64,000 bases of DNA, from positions 275,745-339,744 of the forward strand of contig NZ_JAUQSX010000006.1 of assembly GCF_030581005.1 (NCBI RefSeq), given 5' to 3'. Every line of letters starts with the position of its first letter. Positions within the stretch are counted from its first letter, which is position 1. The stretch comes from Hymenobacter mellowenesis (GTDB lineage: Bacteria > Bacteroidota > Bacteroidia > Cytophagales > Hymenobacteraceae). The position numbers and the translations under genes were made by a program. Below, piece by piece: positions 1 through 9,440 of the stretch. The notes beneath the pieces are model-generated. The model had not been told where the DNA came from. It worked only from the letters and a program-made list of their open reading frames with translations, and did no database searches.

Positions 1-72
1 GGTCCTTCGCTGCGCTCAGGATGACAGACTTTAGTCAATAAGGACAAAAGTACCCCTTCTACCTCCCCGCCC

Positions 73-972
73 ATGACCTGGCCCCAAGCCCTCAAACAAT
101 TCGACGGCTACCTGCGCCTCGAAAAGTCGCTCTCGCCCAATTCGGTGGAAGCCTACGTGCGCGATGCTGCCAAGCTGCAGCAGTTTCTGACGTTTCAGAA
201 GCTGCCTGTGGGGCCGCTGCAAGTCAGCACCGAGGTGCTGCGCGAGTTTCTGAACACGCTGCAGGGATTGGGCCTGGGCGCCACCTCGCAGGCCCGCACC
301 CTCTCCGGCCTTAAGGCGTTTTTCAGCTTCCTCATCATGGAAGACCTGCTCAAGCTCGACCCCACCGATACGCTGGAAGCCCCCAAAACCGGCCGCCACC
401 TGCCCGACACCCTCAGCTACCCCGAGGTGGAGAAGCTGCTCGCCGCCATCGACCTGAGCACCGACGAGGGCCTGCGCACCCGCGCCCTGCTGGAAGTTCT
501 CTACTCCTCCGGCCTGCGCGTGAGCGAGCTGTGCGACCTGCGCCTGAGCAACATCTACGCCGACGAAGGCTTCATGAAAGTGGTGGGCAAGGGCAACAAG
601 GAGCGCCTCGTGCCCGTGGGCCGCGAAGCCCTCAAGCACCTAAATTTCTACCTGAGCGGCGTGCGTGGCCACCTCGACATCAAGCCCGGCGCCGAAGATT
701 TCGCCTTCCTGAGTCAGCGCGGCCGGCCGCTCTCGCGTATCACCGTCTTCACCACGCTCAAGAAGCTGGCCGAGCAGGCCGGCCTGCGCAAAACCATCAG
801 CCCGCACACGCTGCGGCACTCCTTCGCCACGCATTTGATTGAAGGCGGAGCTGATTTGCGGGCTGTACAGGAGATGCTGGGCCACGCCAGCATCACCACC
901 ACCGAAATTTACACGCACCTCGATAGGGATTTCCTGCGCCAGGTGATTACAGAGTTTCACCCGCGCAGCTAG
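73..972 (+). CDS. xerD: XerD-like tyrosine recombinase
   Basis: This 299-residue protein has the usual length and layout of XerC/XerD site-specific recombinases, which resolve chromosome dimers at dif during division. An N-terminal SAM-like core-binding domain (about residues 1-105) precedes the catalytic domain. All active-site residues can be placed: R149 (SSGLRVSELCDL), K173, H245 and R248 (HTLRHSFATHLIEGG), H271 (LGHAS) and nucleophile Y280 (IYTHL). The next gene is FtsK, the family's known activator. XerC cannot be strictly excluded from the sequence alone. Confidence 0.93.
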   Translation: MTWPQALKQFDGYLRLEKSLSPNSVEAYVRDAAKLQQFLTFQKLPVGPLQVSTEVLREFLNTLQGLGLGATSQARTLSGLKAFFSFLIMEDLLKLDPTDTLEAPKTGRHLPDTLSYPEVEKLLAAIDLSTDEGLRTRALLEVLYSSGLRVSELCDLRLSNIYADEGFMKVVGKGNKERLVPVGREALKHLNFYLSGVRGHLDIKPGAEDFAFLSQRGRPLSRITVFTTLKKLAEQAGLRKTISPHTLRHSFATHLIEGGADLRAVQEMLGHASITTTEIYTHLDRDFLRQVITEFHPRS

Positions 973-1012
973 GGCGGGGGATGAGGATGTAAGGCGAAAA
1001 AAGGAGTGACAG

Positions 1013-1125
1013 AAAGAACGTCATGCTGAGCGCAGCCGAAGCATCTCTCCCGTAGCAGTAATTCAATCGAAAGAATCGCGTTGCGCGGGAGAGATGCTTC
1101 GGCTGCGCTCAGCATGACGTTCTTT
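1013..1125. repeat. Perfect 39-bp inverted repeat
   Basis: Arms 1013-1051 and 1087-1125 are exact reverse complements around a 35-bp loop. The arm sequence is related to the repeat at 11375-11478 and to bases 3-25 at the window edge, so it belongs to a dispersed family. It lies between xerD and ftsK, where the RNA would fold into a long stem. It could act as a terminator or be a small non-autonomous mobile element; I cannot tell which. Confidence 0.85.
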
Positions 1126-1181
1126 CATTCCCTGAACTTCCCGCCCGCCGTGCGTAAATTTGGCCTTTATGCCTCTCCCGA

Positions 1182-4178
1182 ATGGCCGATAACCGCTATA
1201 AAAACACCCCCGCCGGCCCCTCGGCTAACCGCCCCGCCGACCCCCGGCCCACGCGGCGCAACGAGGCGCGGCCCAACGGCCCGGCCCCCGAGCCCGCGCC
1301 GGCCCGCGCCGCCGAGCCCCGGCCCGCTGCCGCCAACGTGCCCAAAGCCGCCCGGCAAGCCCCGGCGCCCAAGCCCGCCCGACCTCCGCGTGAGCCGCGC
1401 GGCCCCCTGCCCGGCGTGGGCAAGGTGCTGGATGTGTTGCGCGACCGCCGCTTCCATCTCTTCGTGGGCTTCGGCCTGCTGCTGGCCAGCCTGTACCTGA
1501 CCATTGCCTTCACCTCGTTCCTGTTCACTGGCCATGCCGACCAGAGCGTGGTGGCCGCCATGGGCACCATTCCGACGAAGGAAGCCGGCCAGGAATCGGG
1601 CAACTGGCTGGGCCTGCTTGGGGCCTGGGCCGCGCAACTGTTTATTTACAAGCTGTTTGGCGTGGCGGCGTATGCCCTCATTCCCATTGTGTTTTTTCTG
1701 GGGGCGAAGATTGTGTTTCGCACCGCCCGGGTGTCGGTGAGCTATGTGATGGCGCTGGGCCTCTTTACCATGGCTTGGCTGAGCGTGCTGCTGGGCTACG
1801 TGGTGGTGACGCTGGCCACGCCCGGCGCCGACCCGGTGCTGGCCCACCGCCTCGATTTCCTGTGCGGCGGCGTAGGCTTCGAAGCCGCTTCCTGGCTCGA
1901 CAGCCTCATTGGCTGGGGCACGGTGTTACTGCTGGCCTTCGCGCTCATCTCGTTCGTGGTGTTCTTCTTCAACGTCACCAGCCTCAACCTGGGCCGTTTC
2001 CGCAGCCTCAGCACCGAAGACGACGCCGAGGAGGACGCTGAGTTAGAAGCCGAAATTGCTGCCGAGCAGGCGGCTGCTGTAGCCCCGGTTGCCGCGCCAA
2101 CCCCGCCGCAAATGACCCTGAAAACCCGGCCCGGCGCCCCTGAAACGGTGGCGACTTCGGCCGCTTCCGTGTCTGCCGGTGGTGCCCAGGCGGCCGGCCC
2201 GACCCTGCAGCTCAACGACGACGAGCCGGAGGAAACTCCGGCCCGGCAGGAATTCGAGCCCGCGCCCCGCATGAGCGCCGGCCTGCCGCTCAGCGTGGCT
2301 GGCGCCGCAGTGGCACCGGTTGCTGCCGCGGCCGCGAGTGCCACCACTGCTGCGACAACTGCCGCCAGCGCCGCCGCGGCCTTGCCGCTGGCCGTGAGTG
2401 GCCCGTCGTTTTCTTTCGAATTGCCCGTAGCAGAGCCGGAGGCTACCCCAACGCCGAGCGTGCCGGCTTCCACCATTCCCACGCCGCTTTCGCTAGCTGA
2501 CCTGGCCGATGGCGACATGCCCGCCGTGGCGCCGCTGGCGCCCGTTGCAATGCCTGCCCCGCGCCCGCTCGAAATCACCGTGCCCGGCCGCGACGACTTG
2601 GACCCTAACGCCGGGGCCGACATCGCCGCCGTGGCTGACGAGGATGAGGACGCCATGCCGCCCGGCAATTACGACCCCACGCTGGACCTCTCGCGCTTCC
2701 AGTTCCCCACTTTGGAGTTGCTTAACGACTACGGCACGCCCAAAGCCCAGGTGACCAAAGAGGAATTGGAGGCCAACAAAGACCGCATCGTGGAGACGCT
2801 GGGCCACTACGGCATCGGAATTGCCAGCATCAAGGCCACCATCGGGCCCACGGTCACGCTCTATGAAATCGTGCCCGAAGTAGGCGTCCGCATCTCCAAA
2901 ATCAAGAGCCTGGAAGACGACATTGCCCTGAGTTTGGCTGCGTTGGGTATTCGTATCATCGCGCCCATTCCGGGCAAGGGCACCATCGGCATCGAGGTGC
3001 CGAACACGAAGAAGGAGATGGTGAGCATCCGCTCGGTGCTGGGCTCGGAGAAGTTCGCCAAGACCGAGATGGACCTGCCCATCGCCTTCGGCCGTACCAT
3101 CACCAACGAGGTGTTCGTAGCCGATTTGGCCAAGATGCCCCACCTGCTCATGGCCGGCGCCACGGGCCAGGGCAAGTCGGTGGGCCTGAACGTGATTCTG
3201 GCCTCGCTGCTCTACAAGCGCCATCCGGCTACGCTGAAATTCGTGCTCGTCGACCCCAAAAAGGTGGAACTGAGCATCTTCAATAAGATTGAGCGCCACT
3301 ACCTGGCCAAGCTGCCCGACACCGACGAGGCCATCATCACCGACACCAAAAAGGTGGTGAACACGCTCAATTCGCTGTGCATGGAGATGGACCGGCGCTA
3401 CGACCTGCTGAAGGAAGCCGGCTGCCGCAACCTGAAGGAATACAACGCCAAGTTCATTGAGCGCCGGCTGAACCCCAAGAAAGGCCACCGTTTCCTGCCC
3501 TTCATCGTGCTGGTGATTGACGAGCTGGCCGACCTGATGATGACGGCCGGCAAGGAGGTGGAAACGCCCATTGCGCGCCTCGCGCAACTGGCCCGCGCCA
3601 TCGGCATCCACCTCATCGTTGCCACCCAGCGCCCGTCGGTGAACGTTATTACCGGCATCATCAAGGCCAACTTCCCCTGCCGGATTTCCTTCAAGGTGAC
3701 GAGCAAAATCGACTCGCGCACCATTCTCGATACCGGCGGGGCCGACCAGCTCATCGGCCAGGGCGACATGCTCTTTTCGGCCGGCTCGGACCTGATTCGG
3801 GTGCAGTGCGCCTTCATCGACACGCCGGAGGTAGACCGCGTCTGCGACTACATTGGCGAGCAACAGGGTTACTCCGACGCCTACCTTCTGCCTGAAGTAG
3901 CCGGGGCCGACGGCGATGCCGGCAGCGGCAACGAGGAAATGGACCCCTCCGAGCGCGACACCATGTTCGAGGAAGCCGCCCGCTGCATCGTGCTGCACCA
4001 GCAGGGTAGTACCTCGCTCCTCCAGCGCAAACTGAAACTGGGTTACAACCGCGCCGGCCGCCTCATCGACCAGCTCCAGCACGCCGGCATCGTGGGCCCG
4101 TTTGAGGGCAGCAAGGCCCGCGACGTGCTTATTCCGGACGAATATCAGTTGGAGCAGCTGCTCAACTCGATGAAGTAG
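1182..4178 (+). CDS. ftsK: DNA translocase FtsK
   Basis: This 998-residue membrane-anchored ATPase pumps chromosomal DNA through the closing septum and activates Xer recombination. A basic, proline-rich N-terminus (to about residue 80) is followed by four membrane segments (about 85-265), a long Ala/Pro/Glu-rich linker (about 275-500) and the motor. The motor has Walker A (GATGQGKSVGLN, near 658) and Walker B (FIVLVIDELADL, near 775). A C-terminal winged-helix gamma domain (about 920-990, LLQRKLKLGYNRAGRLIDQL) is the part known to read polar DNA sequences. The gene directly follows xerD. Confidence 0.97.
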   Translation: MADNRYKNTPAGPSANRPADPRPTRRNEARPNGPAPEPAPARAAEPRPAAANVPKAARQAPAPKPARPPREPRGPLPGVGKVLDVLRDRRFHLFVGFGLLLASLYLTIAFTSFLFTGHADQSVVAAMGTIPTKEAGQESGNWLGLLGAWAAQLFIYKLFGVAAYALIPIVFFLGAKIVFRTARVSVSYVMALGLFTMAWLSVLLGYVVVTLATPGADPVLAHRLDFLCGGVGFEAASWLDSLIGWGTVLLLAFALISFVVFFFNVTSLNLGRFRSLSTEDDAEEDAELEAEIAAEQAAAVAPVAAPTPPQMTLKTRPGAPETVATSAASVSAGGAQAAGPTLQLNDDEPEETPARQEFEPAPRMSAGLPLSVAGAAVAPVAAAAASATTAATTAASAAAALPLAVSGPSFSFELPVAEPEATPTPSVPASTIPTPLSLADLADGDMPAVAPLAPVAMPAPRPLEITVPGRDDLDPNAGADIAAVADEDEDAMPPGNYDPTLDLSRFQFPTLELLNDYGTPKAQVTKEELEANKDRIVETLGHYGIGIASIKATIGPTVTLYEIVPEVGVRISKIKSLEDDIALSLAALGIRIIAPIPGKGTIGIEVPNTKKEMVSIRSVLGSEKFAKTEMDLPIAFGRTITNEVFVADLAKMPHLLMAGATGQGKSVGLNVILASLLYKRHPATLKFVLVDPKKVELSIFNKIERHYLAKLPDTDEAIITDTKKVVNTLNSLCMEMDRRYDLLKEAGCRNLKEYNAKFIERRLNPKKGHRFLPFIVLVIDELADLMMTAGKEVETPIARLAQLARAIGIHLIVATQRPSVNVITGIIKANFPCRISFKVTSKIDSRTILDTGGADQLIGQGDMLFSAGSDLIRVQCAFIDTPEVDRVCDYIGEQQGYSDAYLLPEVAGADGDAGSGNEEMDPSERDTMFEEAARCIVLHQQGSTSLLQRKLKLGYNRAGRLIDQLQHAGIVGPFEGSKARDVLIPDEYQLEQLLNSMK

Positions 4179-4287
4179 CCCGAGTACCGCGAAATTTCAT
4201 CTCGCCGACGAGCGTAGCGAGTTCACCCATGCAGGACGCTGGAACTCGTTTCACTCGTCCGCGAAATGAAATTTCGCGGTACTCGGG
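4179..4287. repeat. 22-bp inverted repeat after ftsK
   Basis: Arms 4179-4200 and 4266-4287 are perfect reverse complements beginning one base after the ftsK stop codon. The loop also holds a shorter degenerate inverted pair. It may serve as a terminator stem, although there is no obvious T-run. The sequence is unrelated to the 1013 element. Confidence 0.8.
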
Positions 4288-4370
4288 CTTTTGGCCGGAC
4301 GTTTGTTAAGCCAAATCCGTATCAGGCTTTTCAAGCCCCGCACCAGCGCTTTTTGAACATTCCTCTTCTA

Positions 4371-5015
4371 ATGAAAAAATCAATTTCCTTCTTGTTGCTC
4401 GCCGTTTCGCTGGCCCTGCCCGCCGCCGCGCAGCAAGACCCCAAAGCCGGCAAGATTCTCGACCAGATGAGCGCCAAATATCAGGCCCTGAAAGCCTTTC
4501 AGGCCACTTTTACTCAAACGCTGGAAAACCCCGGTGCCAAGGTGAAGCAGAACATCAACGGCGACATCGTGGTGAGCGGCCAGAAATTCCGCCTCAAAAT
4601 CAGCGGCCAGGAAGTCATCAACGATGGCAAAACCACCTGGACTTACCTGAAAAACGAGAACGAGGTGAACATCTCGGATTCCGACCCGGATTCGCAGGAT
4701 ATGTCGCCCTCCCAGATTTATACCATGTATAAGAAGGGCTACAAGTACACCTACGTGCAGCAGGTGACCGAAGGCGGCGAGCCCCTCGATGTAATTGAGC
4801 TGGCGCCCGAAAACCGCCAGAATGACGTGTTTAAGGTGCGCCTGAAGGTGCGTAAGAAGGATGCGTCGGTGAAAAGCTGGCAGATGTTCAAAAAGAATGG
4901 CAACCAGTACACCTTCCTCATCAAAAACTTCAAGCCCAACCCGCCGACCGATGCCAGCACCTTTGCCTTCGACAAAGCCAAATACAAGGGTGTGAAAGTG
5001 GTAGACCTGCGCTAA
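4371..5015 (+). CDS. LolA-like outer membrane lipoprotein carrier
   Basis: The predicted 214-residue protein starts at the ATG at 4371 because a clean signal peptide begins there (MKKSISFLLLAVSLALPAAA, cut before QQ). An in-frame upstream ATG at 4266 would put unrelated residues before it and run into the inverted repeat. The mature part (DQMSAKYQALKAFQATFTQT, then FRLKISGQEVINDGKTTWTY) matches the LolA fold, a periplasmic half-barrel carrying lipoproteins to the outer membrane. Bacteroidota usually lack LolB, so it probably acts with other acceptors. Confidence 0.88.
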   Translation: MKKSISFLLLAVSLALPAAAQQDPKAGKILDQMSAKYQALKAFQATFTQTLENPGAKVKQNINGDIVVSGQKFRLKISGQEVINDGKTTWTYLKNENEVNISDSDPDSQDMSPSQIYTMYKKGYKYTYVQQVTEGGEPLDVIELAPENRQNDVFKVRLKVRKKDASVKSWQMFKKNGNQYTFLIKNFKPNPPTDASTFAFDKAKYKGVKVVDLR

Positions 5016-5037
5016 GCCCACCAGCAATGTGGTTAAG

Positions 5038-5071
5038 AAAACAGCCCGCTTCGCAAGAGGCGAGCTGTTTT
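5038..5071. terminator. Bidirectional terminator, lolA / Sel1 gene
   Basis: Stem arms 5038-5049 and 5060-5071 pair with one mismatch and are flanked by A-tracts on one side and T-tracts on the other. The hairpin sits between convergent genes, as expected of a shared terminator. Confidence 0.7.
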
Positions 5072-5078
5072 GCGTTTA

Positions 5079-5906
5079 TCAGAATTGTTCGCCTTGCAGT
5101 TCGGCCAGGCGCAAACCCGCTCGGTTGTGTCCGGACTGCACTGCTTTTTCGAACCAGAACAAGGCATCGGCAATTTTCTCATCGCCAGTCCAGCCCTCGG
5201 CAGCCCAAATGCCCAGCAGGTACATCGCATGGGATTGTTGGTGCTCGGCGGCTTGCTCCAGCCAGTACCGGGCCTTCGCCCAGTCTTCCGTGGGCTTGAG
5301 GGTGTACTCCAGCCCGAGCCAGGTGGTGGCGCGCACACTGCCGGCCTCCACCGCTTTTGTGAACCAGAAAAGCGCATGGCGCTGGTTTCGGCGCCCACCA
5401 ACGCCTCGCTGGTAGCACCGGCCCAAATCGGCCATGGATTCTACCTGGCCAAGCTGCGCACCCTTTCGGTACCAATACCGGGCCTTGGCATAATCCTGCG
5501 CAACGCCTTCGCCTAAATAGTAGAAACTGCCGAGGCAATACATCGAATCCCGGCAGCCTTGGCGCGCGGCCAGCGAAAAGTAGCGAAAGGCCTGATTATG
5601 GCTTTTGACAAGCTCGTAGCCATTATCATAAGCCACTCCCAGGTTGTGCTGCGCGGTGCGGTGGCCGGCTTCTGCGGCCATTTGGAGCAGGTGCAGCGCC
5701 CGTTCGCGGTTTTGCGCAACTCCCCAGCCATCCCAATGCAGCATGCCCAGCCAATACGTAGCGGTGGTATCACCGGCCTCGGCCGGCGTGACGAGCGCCG
5801 AAGCCACCTGGCTCATATACCGGCTGTTGGAGTAAAAGCCGAAATTTGCGCGGTTGATGGTTTGGATTAGCCGCTTGGTGGAAGGGTGACGTTGCGCCTT
5901 GGACAA
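5079..5906 (-). CDS. Sel1-repeat protein
   Basis: This 275-residue soluble protein consists of about six consecutive Sel1-like (TPR-type) helical repeats from residue 45 to the C-terminus. Typical units are TATYWLGMLHWDGWGVAQNR, DSMYCLGSFYYLGEGVAQDY and HAMYLLGIWAAEGWTGDEKI. Sel1 solenoids are protein-interaction scaffolds; no partner can be named. No signal peptide or enzyme domain is visible. It is convergent with lolA. Confidence 0.85.
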   Translation of the reverse strand: MSKAQRHPSTKRLIQTINRANFGFYSNSRYMSQVASALVTPAEAGDTTATYWLGMLHWDGWGVAQNRERALHLLQMAAEAGHRTAQHNLGVAYDNGYELVKSHNQAFRYFSLAARQGCRDSMYCLGSFYYLGEGVAQDYAKARYWYRKGAQLGQVESMADLGRCYQRGVGGRRNQRHALFWFTKAVEAGSVRATTWLGLEYTLKPTEDWAKARYWLEQAAEHQQSHAMYLLGIWAAEGWTGDEKIADALFWFEKAVQSGHNRAGLRLAELQGEQF

Positions 5907-5919
5907 ATGGGGGAGATTG

Positions 5920-5950
5920 TTGAGTCTGCCGACGAATCAGAGTAAGTTTA
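5920..5950 (+). promoter_or_regulatory. Bacteroidota-type promoter candidate
   Basis: TTG (5920-5922), a 20-nt spacer and TAAGTTTA (5943-5950) match the known Bacteroidota consensus TTG-N19-21-TAnnTTTG except for the last base. It lies 18 bp before the DUF2851 gene, so the leader would be very short. Confidence 0.5.
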
Positions 5951-5968
5951 CGGGCCTAAGCGCAATTT

Positions 5969-7270
5969 ATGAAAGAAGACTTCCTCCATTACGTTTGGCA
6001 GCACCAGTATTTTGACAAGCTGGATTTGCGCACCACCGACGGGGAAGAAATTCTGGTGCTGCGGCCCGGCCACCGCAACGCCGATGCCGGCCCCGACTTC
6101 CTGAACGCCCGCCTGCGCATTGGCGAGGTGGAGTGGAACGGTGCGGTGGAAATCCACCTCCGCGCCTCCGACTGGGCCCGCCACAACCACCAGACCGACC
6201 CGAAATACGACCAGGTAATCCTGCACGTAGTAGGCAGCGCCGACGCCGACGTGTGCCGCACCAACGGCAGCCTCATTCCCGCCCTGCCCCTGCAGGCCCG
6301 GCTGGCGCCCGAGCTGCTGGCCTGCTACACGGCCCTGGTAGAAGCCCCCGCGGCGGCCCCACTGCCCTGCGCGCCGTTACTGCCGCTGGTGCCCGAAATC
6401 ACGAAAATGATGATGACGGAGCGTGCCTTGCTGGAGCGCGTGGAGCGCAAAGCCGACGCCATCATGGAACTGCATCAGGCGCTGGGACAGGACTGGGAAG
6501 CCACCGCCTACCATGCGCTGATGGCCGCTTTCGGCTTCCAGAAAAACAGCGAGCAGCTGGCCCGCCTGGCCAAAGCGCTGCCGCTGGCCGTGCTGCGCCG
6601 CCATCGGCACGACCAACGCCAGCTCGAAGCATTACTGTTTGGCCAAGCCGGATTTCTGGTTGATAATGAGGAAACAACCGCCGATGAATACATCCGGGAC
6701 TTGAGGTACGAATATGAGTTTCTGCGCCACAAATACAGCCTCGGCGAGGCCGCGCTGCTGGTGCACGAGTGGAACTACCTGCGCCTGCGGCCGGCTAATT
6801 TTCCGCCGGTACGGCTGGGCCAGCTGGCGGGCTTGCTCCACGCCCGGCCCGCGCTGTTCGATGCCCTGCTCACGGCCCAAAGTGTGAGGGCGCTCACCGA
6901 GTTTTTTCAGGCGCCCGCGCCCAAATACTGGCGCACCCACTTCCGGCCGGGCCGGCCCGGTAAGGTGCCCGCGCTGGGCAAAAGCAGCATCGACCTGCTC
7001 GTCACCAACGTGGTGGTGCCGCTGCGCGTGGCCTACGCCCGCTACGTGGACAAGCCCGAAGTAGTGGAAAGCAGCGTGGCCCTGCTCAGCCAGCTGCCCG
7101 CCGAGCACAACCAGTTCACAGATGTGTACGAAGCCCTGGGCTTTGCCCACCGCACGGCGGCCGACTCGCAGGGCCTGCTGGCCTTACACAAAACGTACTG
7201 CGCCCCGCGCCGCTGCCTGCACTGCGCCATTGGCAGCCGGCTGGTGCAGCAACCCCGCGCTTCCCGATGA
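5969..7270 (+). CDS. DUF2851 family protein
   Basis: This 433-residue protein matches DUF2851, a conserved Bacteroidota family of unknown function. The N-terminus is characteristic (MKEDFLHYVWQHQYFD, HRNADAGPDFLNARL, WNGAVEIHLRASDW). The N-terminal half resembles a nuclease-like fold, which is only an inference. The C-terminus has a Cys/His cluster (APRRCLHCAIGSRL). The stop overlaps the next start (ATGA at 7267-7270), indicating translational coupling. Confidence 0.9.
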   Translation: MKEDFLHYVWQHQYFDKLDLRTTDGEEILVLRPGHRNADAGPDFLNARLRIGEVEWNGAVEIHLRASDWARHNHQTDPKYDQVILHVVGSADADVCRTNGSLIPALPLQARLAPELLACYTALVEAPAAAPLPCAPLLPLVPEITKMMMTERALLERVERKADAIMELHQALGQDWEATAYHALMAAFGFQKNSEQLARLAKALPLAVLRRHRHDQRQLEALLFGQAGFLVDNEETTADEYIRDLRYEYEFLRHKYSLGEAALLVHEWNYLRLRPANFPPVRLGQLAGLLHARPALFDALLTAQSVRALTEFFQAPAPKYWRTHFRPGRPGKVPALGKSSIDLLVTNVVVPLRVAYARYVDKPEVVESSVALLSQLPAEHNQFTDVYEALGFAHRTAADSQGLLALHKTYCAPRRCLHCAIGSRLVQQPRASR

Positions 7271-8643
7271 TATCCGAACTGGCCCTTTTACTGATAAAGC
7301 TAGCGGTTGCCATCGGGGTAAATGCGCTTTTCCTGCTCTGGCTGCTGCCGTGGGTGGCCCGCCAATGGCGCGAAGCCACCGGCTGGTGGCGCGGTGCTTT
7401 CGCGGTGGGCCTGGGCCTGCGGCTGGGCACCGGCCTGGCAAAAAACTGGCATCTGAAGCTGGATGCCAACTACATGAGCTCGGTGGGCGACGTGGTGACG
7501 GAACAGCTCTGGCTGGCGCCGTTGAATTTTTTGCAAATGCTGACGCAATCCGTCACGGTGCTGCCGAATGTGACGGGCAAGTATTTGTTCGTTTATCAAA
7601 GCAGCTCCAACACTTGGAATCTTGCCAAGATATTGTCGCTGCTAAACCTGGGCTCTTTGGGCTGTGCACAGGTGAATTCGTTGTACTTGAGCGTGTTCAC
7701 CTTTGTCGGGTGCTGGATGTTGGTGCGGGCACTGGCTACCTGTTTTCCGGCCACGCCCGCCGGGGCCGGGGTGGTGGCCTTGCTGCTGTGGCCTTCGGTG
7801 TGGTTCTGGGCCGCGGGCATCAGCAAGGAAGCCGTGCTGTTGGGCTCGGGCGCGTGGCTCACGGCGCGGGTATTTGCCTGGCTCTACGCCGGCGAAGCAC
7901 CCGCATCGGCTCCGGCGGTGGCCCGGGGCGGAGGCTGGTGGGTGGGTACGGCCGCGCTGGCGGTTTTGCACGTGGCGATGCGCTATTTTTTCGCCTTGCC
8001 GCTGTTAGCCGTGTTGGCGGGGCTGGCGGTAGGGCGGGGGCTGGAGCGCCTGCTGCCCCGGCGGTGGGCGGCCGTGCTGGGAGTAGTTGCCGTGTTCGGG
8101 GTCGGGGCCTGGGTAGGGCCGGAAATTAGCGTAGCGTTTCGCCTGAATAAGTTTGTCTATCAGGTGATTAAAGTGTATAGCTACGACGTGGCTCAATCCG
8201 CTGACCGTCCGCATTTTGAGTACCCCGATTTGCGGCCCACGGCCAGCAGCATTGCCGCCCACGCTCCGCGGGCCGTGGCCAACGTATTCACCCAGCCGTG
8301 GCCGGGGCAGTCGCGCCAGCCGCTCTACCTGGCGGCCGGGCTTGAAAACGCGGTGCTGCTGCTGCTGCTGGCCCTGGCCGTCTGGGCCCTGGTGCGCGGG
8401 CGCGGGGGGCACCTGCCGTTCAGTGTGGTGTTCGCGCTGGGCGTATTTTGCGTGTTGCTGGCCTTTCTCATTGGCATCACCACGCCCAACCTGGGGTCGC
8501 TGCACCGCTACCGCAGCACTTTGCTGCCTTTTCTGCTCCTGTTGCTGCTCCAGAACGACTATGCGGCCGGGGCTCTGCGTCGTCTGGTTTCGCGCATGCG
8601 GCCCTTCACGCAGTTCCGGCCCGCACGCACGCCAAACGCGTAA
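7267..8643 (+). CDS. Multi-spanning membrane protein, unknown function
   Basis: This 458-residue protein has about eight to ten hydrophobic segments, beginning with ELALLLIKLAVAIGVNALFL and ending with a paired set near residues 360-435. Between the helices near 300-350 is a polar loop with YSYDVAQSADRPHFEYP. The layout resembles polytopic glycosyltransferases or exopolysaccharide membrane proteins, but I see no diagnostic catalytic motif. It is translationally coupled to the DUF2851 gene. Confidence 0.8.
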   Translation: MISELALLLIKLAVAIGVNALFLLWLLPWVARQWREATGWWRGAFAVGLGLRLGTGLAKNWHLKLDANYMSSVGDVVTEQLWLAPLNFLQMLTQSVTVLPNVTGKYLFVYQSSSNTWNLAKILSLLNLGSLGCAQVNSLYLSVFTFVGCWMLVRALATCFPATPAGAGVVALLLWPSVWFWAAGISKEAVLLGSGAWLTARVFAWLYAGEAPASAPAVARGGGWWVGTAALAVLHVAMRYFFALPLLAVLAGLAVGRGLERLLPRRWAAVLGVVAVFGVGAWVGPEISVAFRLNKFVYQVIKVYSYDVAQSADRPHFEYPDLRPTASSIAAHAPRAVANVFTQPWPGQSRQPLYLAAGLENAVLLLLLALAVWALVRGRGGHLPFSVVFALGVFCVLLAFLIGITTPNLGSLHRYRSTLLPFLLLLLLQNDYAAGALRRLVSRMRPFTQFRPARTPNA

Positions 8644-8713
8644 CTTTGCACCACGGTGCCGCCGCCGTCGGGCATTTTCCCCCGGCCCGTGCCACCCCTG
8701 CAACCCTAGTTAA

Positions 8714-9346
8714 ATGGAAAATCCTGTTATCATTCTTGGTGCCCAAACCGTGGGCACCGCCGCCCTTGATGCCTTTCTCTCCAACGACGTAGTGGTGTAT
8801 TGCCTGCTCGACGACGATAAAAAGCTGCAAGGCACCGAGCTGCTCGACGTGCCCGTGATGGGCAACACCGACGACGGCGAGCTGCTGAAACTGCTGGGCA
8901 AGAAGTGCGAAGTTTTTGTGGCCACCGAGGACACCGCCAGCCGCCGCAGCCTCACTGAGATGCTGCGCAACGAGTACGAAGCCGTGCCCGTGAATGCCAT
9001 CCACGAGCGCGCAAGCGTCTCGAACCACGCCACCTTGGGCCACGGCAACTACGTGGGCCCCAACGCCGTGGTGGCCGCCACCGCCACCCTCGGCGACGGC
9101 TGCCTGGTGGGTGCCAACACTGTGGTAGAGGCCCGCGCCTCTATCGGCAATTTTGCCCAGCTGGGCAGCGGCGCCCTGCTGGGGGCCGACGTGCAGGTGG
9201 GCGAGCTGGCTTTCATCGGCGCGGGCGCCGTGGTGGTGGCCGGCGTCAAAATCGGCGACAAAGCCCGTGTGGGCGCCGGCTCGGTGGTAGTGGCCGACGT
9301 GCCCAACGGCCAGACCGTATTTGGCAACCCGGCGGTTAAGGTTTAA
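8714..9346 (+). CDS. NeuD/PglD-like sugar O-acyltransferase
   Basis: This 210-residue protein has an N-terminal Rossmann-like PglD_N domain (VIILGAQTVGTAALDAFLSN, about 4-85) and a C-terminal left-handed beta-helix of hexapeptide repeats (about 90-210, for example VGPNAVVAATATLGDGCLVG). Family members acetylate amino-sugars or sialic-acid precursors. Hexapeptide acyltransferases act as trimers. The substrate cannot be read here and no nearby sugar-biosynthesis genes help. Confidence 0.85.
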   Translation: MENPVIILGAQTVGTAALDAFLSNDVVVYCLLDDDKKLQGTELLDVPVMGNTDDGELLKLLGKKCEVFVATEDTASRRSLTEMLRNEYEAVPVNAIHERASVSNHATLGHGNYVGPNAVVAATATLGDGCLVGANTVVEARASIGNFAQLGSGALLGADVQVGELAFIGAGAVVVAGVKIGDKARVGAGSVVVADVPNGQTVFGNPAVKV

Positions 9347-9350
9347 CTTT

Positions 9351-9440
9351 TAGTTGTCAGTTGCTTGTTGTCAGTTGTGAGTGTTTTGCTTGGAATACGC
9401 TTCAACTGACAGGCAACTGACAACGAGCAACTGACAACTA
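9351..9440. repeat. 27-bp inverted repeat abutting the trhO start
   Basis: Arms 9351-9377 and 9414-9440 pair with one mismatch. Each arm contains two copies of a GTTGTCAGTTG-like unit. The right arm runs into the ATG at 9440, so the stem could mask the trhO start in mRNA. This is inference from position only. Confidence 0.8.
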